Shown in pieces: positions 8,368 through 13,395 of a stretch of DNA of 19,996 nt. Made by a program: the position numbers and the translations under genes. A model generated the notes under the pieces. That model had not been told where the DNA came from. It worked only from the letters and a program-made list of their open reading frames with translations, and searched no databases. Origin of the DNA: Anderseniella sp964390445 (GTDB lineage: Bacteria; Pseudomonadota; Alphaproteobacteria; Rhizobiales; Aestuariivirgaceae); assembly GCA_964390445.1 (NCBI GenBank), contig CAYMJJ010000040.1, positions 1 through 19,996 of the forward strand, given 5' to 3'. Position 1 is the first letter of the stretch. Each line of letters opens with the position of its first letter.

Positions 8368-9321
8368 TCAGGGCTTGGTGACAACCCAGAATGCAACTGA
8401 CAATCCTTCCCTGACCAGGTGTGCAGGCGGTGCAAGCTGTTCGTGCTGCACAACCCTGCCGCCTGCCGCCTGCGCCCAGGATGTCATGTCGTAGTGCGCG
8501 ATGCCCAGCCTGCGGTGGTGAAACTGCTCGCGCAGGAACTCGAGGTCGTGAGGCCCAAAGTCCGCAACCACGAGCCGCCCTTCCGGTTTGAGAATGCGCA
8601 CTGCTTCTGCAATGGCGCGCGCCGGATCATCAAGAAAATGCAGCACCTGGTGCAACAGCACCACGTCGGCAAGATCATCCTCGATGGCGAGGTTGCATAT
8701 GTCGCCCTGCCTCACTTGTACCTTGTCGAGGTTGGCCTTGCCGAGATTGGCGCGCGCGAAACTCAGCATCTCGCGCGACAGGTCGATGCCGACGGCTTCC
8801 TTCGCCTGCGCCCCGAACAGTTCCAGCATCCGCCCCGTACCTGCGCCCAGATCGACGAGTTGTCCGATCGGTCCGCCGCCCACCAGCCGCGCGATCACCG
8901 CTTCGGACTTTTCCTCCTCGACGTGGTAGGCGCGGATGGCATTCCAGTTCGGCGCGTTCTCGGCGAAATAGGCGAGCGCCTCGGCCTGCCGCTGCGCCTT
9001 TACCTGTGCCACCCGCTCCAGGTCGCGCAGCAGGCGCGGGTCTTGCGGCTCCAGAAAGTCGCTCAGGGTGCGCGCCAGTTCGGCGTTTGCACTGCCGGAC
9101 TGCAACCGGAACAGCATCCACGCACCCTCGCGATAACGCTGGATCAGGCCTGCTTCCACCATCAGCTTGAGGTGGCGGCTGACCCGGGGCTGGCTCTGGC
9201 CGAGGATGGTTGTCAGCTCTGACACGTTGAATTCACCGCGCGACAGGATGAACAGGAGCCGCAGCCGGGTTTCCTCACCCGCCGCCCGCAAGCCCGCCAA
9301 CAGTTCGTCCAGCATCGCCAT
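8368..9321 (-). CDS. ArsR-family HTH fused to a SAM-dependent methyltransferase
   Basis: A 317-aa fusion. Residues 1-95 form an ArsR-type winged helix, with SELTTILGQSQPRVSRHLK as the recognition helix-turn-helix and a wing at QRYREGAWMLFRL. Residues 96-150 form a helical linker. A class I methyltransferase follows: motif I VDLGAGTG at 156-163, acidic residue Asp180 after strand 2, VLLHQVLHFLDDP, and ILKPEGRLVVADFG. No metal-binding cysteine pair is visible in the ArsR part, so metal sensing is unlikely. Related fusions are associated with methionine and S-adenosylhomocysteine metabolism in Proteobacteria, suggesting the second domain senses SAM or SAH, but no met gene lies nearby. The start is ATG 9321 or ATG 9315. 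A CCTGGCCAGG palindrome at 9323-9332 overlaps the start region and could be autoregulatory. Confidence 0.9.
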   Translation of the reverse strand: MAMLDELLAGLRAAGEETRLRLLFILSRGEFNVSELTTILGQSQPRVSRHLKLMVEAGLIQRYREGAWMLFRLQSGSANAELARTLSDFLEPQDPRLLRDLERVAQVKAQRQAEALAYFAENAPNWNAIRAYHVEEEKSEAVIARLVGGGPIGQLVDLGAGTGRMLELFGAQAKEAVGIDLSREMLSFARANLGKANLDKVQVRQGDICNLAIEDDLADVVLLHQVLHFLDDPARAIAEAVRILKPEGRLVVADFGPHDLEFLREQFHHRRLGIAHYDMTSWAQAAGGRVVQHEQLAPPAHLVREGLSVAFWVVTKP

Positions 9322-9322
9322 G

Positions 9323-9332
9323 CCTGGCCAGG
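9323..9332. promoter_or_regulatory. Palindrome CCTGGCCAGG just upstream of the ArsR-methyltransferase start
   Basis: A perfect 10-base palindrome directly before the ATG of the ArsR fusion gene. ArsR-type regulators commonly bind short palindromes near their own start. The motif is short and GC-rich, so chance is possible. Confidence 0.25.
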
Positions 9333-9381
9333 TTCCTCAAGCTGAATTTATTGCTCGACCAGCATTGCCATATCCCCCGCG

Positions 9382-9410
9382 CGTCATTCCGGCAAGGGCC
9401 GGCACGTGAC
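9382..9410. repeat. Degenerate palindromic repeat-like element
   Basis: A CCGGC-AAGG-GCCGG hairpin is flanked by outer arms GTCA and TGAC. The GTCATTCCGGC opening resembles the small dispersed palindromes often found between genes in alphaproteobacteria. Only one copy is present here and the outer arm is imperfect, so membership in a repeat family is inferred. Confidence 0.35.
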
Positions 9411-9415
9411 CATTC

Positions 9416-9444
9416 TTGACGAAAGCCCCAAAACACCTTTAGCT
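9416..9444 (+). promoter_or_regulatory. Candidate sigma-70-type promoter of the first MlaC-like gene
   Basis: A TTGACG -35-like box (9416-9421) is followed after 17 bases by TTAGCT as a weak -10. Transcription would start near 9451, placing the 9461-9478 hairpin in the leader. The -35 match is good, the -10 match is modest. Confidence 0.35.
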
Positions 9445-9460
9445 AGGCGCAACTGATTTG

Positions 9461-9478
9461 CCGCCGGATGACCGGCGG
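9461..9478 (+). other. Strong stem-loop in the leader of the first MlaC-like gene
   Basis: CCGCCGG-ATGA-CCGGCGG is a perfect 7-bp GC stem with a 4-base loop, about 47 bases before the start codon and clear of the ribosome site. No T-run follows, so it is not a typical terminator. It may stabilise the message or be bound as DNA. Confidence 0.45.
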
Positions 9479-9525
9479 TGCCCGGTGTGATCCGGCCTCG
9501 TATTCCGCGCAAGGAACAACTCCGC

Positions 9526-10122
9526 ATGGACCGTCGTTCGTTCATAGTATCAGCAGTATTTGCTGGCCTCGCTGGCACGAGCGCCATGTCCACCCCAACT
9601 CTGGCAGCAGCCGATCATCCGGCCGCGAAGTTCACTCGCAAGGTGGCCGATGACCTGATCCGTGCCCAGATGGCTGGCACCATTCCCCGCTTCACCGCCG
9701 TCATTCGCCGCCACGCCGACATCCCCGGCATCTCGATGTATACCCTGGGAAATTACAGCTCACGCCTGCCGAGTTCCAAGCGGACACAGTACTTCAACGG
9801 CATGACGGCGTTCATCGCCCGTTACTTCGCCATCCAGACCACCAAGTATCGTGTCCTGCAGGCCCAGATTGTTGATGCCACCAAGGGCAACGGCGACGAG
9901 GTCATCGTCAATACGCTCGCCACGCTTGAAGACGGCAAGAAGTATCGCGTTCAGTTTGCCGTGCGGCCCGATGGCAAGTCCTACAAGGTCATTGACGTGA
10001 AGGTTGGCGTGCCCATCCTCGGCATGGTGTCGCTGACCCAGTTCCTGCGCGGCGATGTACAGACATTTCTCGCCAAGAAGGGCGGAGATGTTGATGCGCT
10101 GATTGCAGCGCTCAACCGCTAG
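9526..10122 (+). CDS. MlaC/Ttg2D-family periplasmic phospholipid-binding protein (paralog 1)
   Basis: A 198-aa exported protein of the MlaC family, which carries phospholipids across the periplasm between the outer membrane and the MlaFEDB importer. The N-terminus MDRRSFIVSAVFAG followed by an Ala/Thr-rich cleavage region is a signal peptide with an RRxF twin-arginine-like motif. The mature part shows the family pattern: an early helical section (FTRKVADDLIRAQ), TLGNYSSRLPSSKRTQYFNGMTAFIARYF, a beta-rich middle ending KSYKVIDVKVGVPILGMVSLTQFL, and a final helix. The ATG at 9526 has AAGGA upstream; an in-frame upstream ATG at 9478 overlaps the leader hairpin and lacks a ribosome site. Its stop codon shares the CTAG tetranucleotide with the convergent enoyl-CoA hydratase gene. 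A second family member lies at 10956. No other mla gene is in the window. Confidence 0.88.
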   Translation: MDRRSFIVSAVFAGLAGTSAMSTPTLAAADHPAAKFTRKVADDLIRAQMAGTIPRFTAVIRRHADIPGISMYTLGNYSSRLPSSKRTQYFNGMTAFIARYFAIQTTKYRVLQAQIVDATKGNGDEVIVNTLATLEDGKKYRVQFAVRPDGKSYKVIDVKVGVPILGMVSLTQFLRGDVQTFLAKKGGDVDALIAALNR

Positions 10123-10889
10123 GACGGCCTGGCAAACGCCTTGCGGGCATTGCGGAAGTCTTCCGACAACCACACCACCATTTGCTGGTCCTTGTCATAG
10201 GCGCTGAGCGCAAAGTCCTGCCCGTGTGCGGCAGCATCGATCTGGCGCTTTACCATGCGCACGGCCATGCCGGGATAGGACGCAATCCGCCTTGCCATCG
10301 ACATCGCCTGATCCAGCGCGTTGCCCGGTTCGGCAAGTTCGTCTGCAAACCCGAGCGCAACAGCCTGTTCGCCTGACCACTCCTCACCGGCCAGCAGCAC
10401 TCGCCGGGTAGCCTGCACACCAACCAGCGCCACGAGGCGCGGCACTGCATGCCAGCCCATGTTGTGCGCCACCTGCACTTCAGGCGCGGCAAACCGGGCC
10501 GCTCGCGATGCAACCCGGAAGTCCGCCGCAGCGGCAAGCGCCAGGCCCCCGCCCATGCACGCCCCTTCAACAGCACAGATGACCGGCACCTCGATCGCCG
10601 TCCACGCTCGCGCCAGCCGCGGGCCCCGTTCGCTGTAGTGGCGCAACTCGGTCAGCGGCACCGCAGGCAGCCGGTCAAAGAATGGATCTGCCAGATCCAT
10701 GCCGGCAGAAAAAATCCTGTCCGTCCCCGTCAACACCACGGCATCAAGGCTGGTGTCATCGGTGAACGACAGTGCTGCGTCTGCCAGTTCATCCATGATG
10801 GCAAACGACATGGCATTGGCGCGCCCGTTCCGGTCATAGCGCACTACCGCGATGCCACCGTCGCGTTCAATGCTCACACTCTTGCTCAT
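10119..10889 (-). CDS. Enoyl-CoA hydratase/isomerase family protein
   Basis: A crotonase-fold enzyme of 256 aa acting on CoA thioesters in the cytoplasm. Evidence is the acyl-CoA pocket and oxyanion-hole segments FSAGMDLAD and GACMGGGLALAAAADFRVAS, then ARFAAPEVQVAHNMGWHAVPR and the C-terminal helices. Classical hydratases have Glu in the GGGCEL segment and a second Glu in the QPE segment. Here the first is replaced (GGGLAL), while the second (APEV) is kept. One catalytic Glu is usual in isomerases, so hydratase activity should not be assumed. The start ATG 10889 has AGGAG six bases upstream; an earlier in-frame start at 10934 is not supported. It is convergent with the first MlaC gene and divergent from the second, with 66 bases between starts. 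Confidence 0.88.
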   Translation of the reverse strand: MSKSVSIERDGGIAVVRYDRNGRANAMSFAIMDELADAALSFTDDTSLDAVVLTGTDRIFSAGMDLADPFFDRLPAVPLTELRHYSERGPRLARAWTAIEVPVICAVEGACMGGGLALAAAADFRVASRAARFAAPEVQVAHNMGWHAVPRLVALVGVQATRRVLLAGEEWSGEQAVALGFADELAEPGNALDQAMSMARRIASYPGMAVRMVKRQIDAAAHGQDFALSAYDKDQQMVVWLSEDFRNARKAFARPS

Positions 10890-10955
10890 GTTGTCTCCTG
10901 CCCTGTAGCATAATGCTCTTCGCAATCCGCACAAGCCAAGGACCGAACACCACCG

Positions 10956-11537
10956 ATGTCAAGCCGCGCCGTCAACCGCCGCCGGGCATTTGCCGCCAGC
11001 ATCAGCTTTTTGCTTGCTGCACCGGCAGTGTCGTTCGCGGCAAGCCGTTCAGATCCTGCTGCTGAACAGTTGGCCGCCGCGGCCGGCAATGCCTTTCTTG
11101 ACATCACCCGCCAGCAAAGCGCCAGCCGCGAGCAATTCGCCACCCTGCTTGAAAAATACGTCGCCGTCCGGAAGCTGGCACTGTTCGCGCTTGGCAAGTA
11201 CCGCCGCAAGCTGGCGACAGCGCAACTGGACGAGTACGTCGCACTGGTCAAAGCCATGCTGCTGAACGCCCTGACACGCTATGGCCACAAGCTGCGCGGC
11301 AGGCAATTCATCGTTACCGGTTCCCGCGACCAACTGGTGGCCGGGTACATCGAACACGACATTGATCGCGCCACTGGCATCGAACTTCGCATTGCCGATG
11401 GACGGGTGGCCGATGTGCAGGTTGGCGGCATATGGCTGGCCTTGATGCTGCGCGAGCAGTTCAATCGCATCATTGATGGCGCAGGCGGTGATGTGTCAGC
11501 ACTGCTGCAACACCTGGCCCGCGAGGCAACCTCGTGA
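10956..11537 (+). CDS. MlaC/Ttg2D-family periplasmic phospholipid-binding protein (paralog 2)
   Basis: A 193-aa exported MlaC-like protein. The N-terminus NRRRAFAASISFLLAAPAVSFA is a signal peptide with an RRxF motif similar to Tat signals. The mature chain follows the family order seen in paralog 1: AFLDITRQ, LEKYVAVRKLALFALGKYRRKL, DEYVALVKAMLLNALTRYGHKLRG, a beta segment ending in IADGRVADVQVGGIWLALML, then REQFNRIIDGAGGDVSALLQHL. The two copies are clearly divergent in sequence, so duplication is old. Its GTGA end overlaps the next start by 4 bases (GTG 11534, TGA 11535-11537), implying coupled translation with the TrmO-like gene. The start at 10956 has only a distant AAGGA. The ligand is assumed from the family. 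Confidence 0.85.
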   Translation: MSSRAVNRRRAFAASISFLLAAPAVSFAASRSDPAAEQLAAAAGNAFLDITRQQSASREQFATLLEKYVAVRKLALFALGKYRRKLATAQLDEYVALVKAMLLNALTRYGHKLRGRQFIVTGSRDQLVAGYIEHDIDRATGIELRIADGRVADVQVGGIWLALMLREQFNRIIDGAGGDVSALLQHLAREATS

Positions 11538-12019
11538 GCTACGCTGCCCGCGATGGAGAAGTGATCGCCAGCCTCGATCCCGCAGAAGCTGCCGGGGATG
11601 CCCATCTGGTGTTCATCGGCCGCGTCCGGTCACCCTGGACCAGCCGCGCCGATTGCCCCAAGAACCTCCGCCGGGCACGTGAGCGCCAGCCCGAAGGCTG
11701 CCGGCTGGAGATCGATGCGCCGTGGCGGCCGGGCCTTGCCGGGCTTGAAGCCGGACAATGGGTCCACATGCTCTACTGGATGAACCAGGCGCGGCGTGAT
11801 CTGGTGGTGCAGTCACCTCGTCATCGGGAGACCCCTACCGGCGTTTTCGCCCTGCGCTCGCCGGTCCGGCCAAATCCGGTGGCGCTGGCACTGGTCCGCA
11901 TCACCTCACTGGATGCCGCCGCCGGCATCATCGGCATTGATGCAACCGATGCGATTGATGGTACGCCACTGCTCGATTTGAAGCCGCACCTGCCCGGAAT
12001 TGATCTGCCGCCGGGTTGA
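11534..12019 (+). CDS. TrmO/TsaA-family tRNA (t6A37) methyltransferase, short form
   Basis: The family (YaeB/TsaA/COG1720) N-methylates the N6-threonylcarbamoyladenosine at position 37 of certain tRNAs, using SAM, to improve decoding. This 161-aa protein has the beta-barrel catalytic core: FIGRVRSPWTSRADCPKN, WVHMLYWMNQA, the signature segment TGVFALRSPVRPNPVALAL, and a closing DGTPLLDLKPHLPG. E. coli TrmO is about 235 aa, so the C-terminal domain is absent here. The GTG start overlaps the previous gene's stop by 4 bases, so translation is probably coupled. About 88 bases separate it from the next gene, with no clear T-tract terminator. Confidence 0.88.
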   Translation: MSYAARDGEVIASLDPAEAAGDAHLVFIGRVRSPWTSRADCPKNLRRARERQPEGCRLEIDAPWRPGLAGLEAGQWVHMLYWMNQARRDLVVQSPRHRETPTGVFALRSPVRPNPVALALVRITSLDAAAGIIGIDATDAIDGTPLLDLKPHLPGIDLPPG

Positions 12020-12107
12020 AATCAGACCAAACCAGCCGATTCGGCGTGCTTGAACACCCCTTGTCGATGTGACATACCAATTTGGGTGCAAGGGTGCTGA
12101 GGGTGTA

Positions 12108-12689
12108 ATGGCGGAGCTCGAAATTGCCGGACCAGCGGATCATGCGGGTGTCGTCATCTGTCGCATGGCCTGTCTGGAAAAAGGCGTACCGCACGTCTAT
12201 CGCGAAGCCTCATCGGCTGATTGGGACCACGCTGCTGGTGGTCCACCCTGGCTGCGCCATGGCAAGGTGCGCCTTTTCGGCGTGCGCGGCATCACCACTT
12301 ACATCGATCGCAGGTTCAACGGTCGCGAACTGATGCCCAAGGATCCTATCAGGGCCGCCGAGGTGGAGCAGTGGACCTGGGCCATCCTGCAGCGGCTTGA
12401 TCATTTACTGTCCGATTCCGCTGTTGGCACAGCCCAGAAAAAATCCACGGCGCATCAGTGCCTGACCGCCCTGAACGACGCAATCGGGTCCGGATACTGG
12501 GTTGTCGGTCGCGGCTTCACACTGGCAGACATGACGTTGCTGCCGGCAATCGACAAGCTTTGCAGCAGCATAAGCCACGACGAGGTGCGCCTGCGCTATC
12601 CTGCCATCAGTTGCTGGTACTCCAAGCACACCTCCCGCAAATCGTGGAAATCGCTGAGCTCAAAAGCCAACGGGACCATTGATGGTTGA
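12108..12689 (+). CDS. Glutathione S-transferase-like protein
   Basis: A 193-aa GST-fold protein with a weak N-terminal half. The GST-like order is a thioredoxin-like start (AGVVICRMACLEKGVPHVYRE), a central FGVRGITTYIDRRF segment equivalent to the glutathione-binding 'ES' region, then helices with WVVGRGFTLADMTLLPAIDKL. No canonical catalytic Ser/Tyr/Cys at the N-terminus is obvious, and the usual NPxGxVP cis-proline motif is absent. It could be a degenerate or specialised GST. The ATG at 12108 has GAGGG about 5 bases upstream; in-frame sequence back to 12069 lacks a site. Its stop overlaps the LysE start by 8 bases. The partner substrate is unknown. Confidence 0.72.
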   Translation: MAELEIAGPADHAGVVICRMACLEKGVPHVYREASSADWDHAAGGPPWLRHGKVRLFGVRGITTYIDRRFNGRELMPKDPIRAAEVEQWTWAILQRLDHLLSDSAVGTAQKKSTAHQCLTALNDAIGSGYWVVGRGFTLADMTLLPAIDKLCSSISHDEVRLRYPAISCWYSKHTSRKSWKSLSSKANGTIDG

Positions 12690-13281
12690 ATTCGCGTTGG
12701 CGTGCCTTTTCTTGCTGATCACGCCTGGTCCCGGCGTCCTCAGTGTGGCCGGTGTTGGCTCCGGCTACGGTTTTCGCGCCGGCTTCAGTTACCTTTGGGG
12801 GCTTTGCGCCGGCAACTTTCTGGTGGGCGTTGCGGTTGCCACGGGGCTTGCCGCCATCATTCTTTCCGTTCCCGTGGTGCGGGTCACACTGCTCGTCGCG
12901 TCCGTTGCCTACCTGACATGGCTTGCCGCAAAGATCGCGCTGTCCGGCAGCCGTGTGGCCTTTGCAGCACCTGCAAACGCGCCGCGGTTTCGTGATGGCA
13001 TCCTGCTCCAGGCGATCAATCCGAAAGCCTACGCCGTCAACACGGCGCTGTTCACCGGTTTTGCCTTCTTGCCCGCCAGTTATGCCGGCGAAGTCATGAT
13101 GAAGTTCATCATTCTCAATGCCTTGTGGATCCCTATCCACTTCCTGTGGCTTGGAGCAGGGGTCAGGATCAAACAACTCGACTTGCCCGTCACCACACAG
13201 CGCGCGATCAACATGGGTATGGCTGCAGCTATGCTGCTGGTGGTCGGCATCGCACTCCATGCCGAGTTCGGCCAGGGTTAA
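12682..13281 (+). CDS. LysE-family amino acid/metabolite exporter
   Basis: A 199-aa inner-membrane protein of the LysE/RhtB translocator family, which exports amino acids or homoserine lactone-type compounds. The opening ACLFLLITPGPGVLSVAG carries the family signature TPGPGVL, followed by GSGYGFRAGFSYLWGLCAGN and about six hydrophobic helices. PKAYAVNTALFTGFAFLP is the conserved second half motif. An in-frame TTG at 12679 precedes the ATG; the ATG is chosen. It overlaps the upstream GST-like stop by 8 bases (ATGGTTGA), indicating coupled expression. Its TAA stop lies inside the CtrA-like box at 13278-13293. The substrate cannot be told from sequence. Confidence 0.9.
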   Translation: MVEFALACLFLLITPGPGVLSVAGVGSGYGFRAGFSYLWGLCAGNFLVGVAVATGLAAIILSVPVVRVTLLVASVAYLTWLAAKIALSGSRVAFAAPANAPRFRDGILLQAINPKAYAVNTALFTGFAFLPASYAGEVMMKFIILNALWIPIHFLWLGAGVRIKQLDLPVTTQRAINMGMAAAMLLVVGIALHAEFGQG

Positions 13282-13293
13282 CGGTTCGTTAAC
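13278..13293 (+). promoter_or_regulatory. CtrA-type binding site (TTAA-N7-TTAAC)
   Basis: TTAA at 13278-13281, seven bases (CGGTTCG), then TTAAC at 13289-13293 match the full CtrA consensus of alphaproteobacteria exactly. A third TTAA at 13299-13302 makes a 14-base palindrome TTAACGCGCGTTAA (13289-13302), but at N6 spacing. The site lies 102-118 bases before the hybrid kinase start. The match is directly seen; CtrA binding is inferred. Confidence 0.55.
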
Positions 13294-13350
13294 GCGCGTT
13301 AATCAATTTCCCTTACCATCCTAACGCGATACCAACATGCCCTGGCCTAG

Positions 13351-13380
13351 TGTGACCGGAATGTAGACCCGGTTACATCC
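13351..13380 (+). promoter_or_regulatory. Overlapping inverted repeats in the histidine kinase leader
   Basis: TGTGACCGG (13351-13359) pairs with CCGGTTACA (13369-13377) with one G-T pair. GGAATGTA (13358-13365) can pair with TACATCC (13374-13380) with one bulge. The two pairings are mutually exclusive and lie just before the ribosome site AGGAAGG. This could be an operator or an alternating leader structure. Confidence 0.35.
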
Positions 13381-13395
13381 AGGAAGGTTTGGGAG

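Noticed and set aside
8419..9222. A 267-aa plus-strand frame overlapping the ArsR-methyltransferase gene
   Set aside because: It is a complement of a strongly supported gene with HTH and SAM motifs.
12020..12107. A possible promoter (TTGAAC, 17 bases, CATACC) before the GST-like gene
   Set aside because: Both boxes match the consensus poorly, so I did not list it. The region holds no other clear element.
13289..13302. The 14-base palindrome TTAACGCGCGTTAA as a second CtrA box
   Set aside because: The TTAA boxes are 6 bases apart rather than 7, so it does not fit the CtrA consensus. I keep it only as part of the overlapping site.
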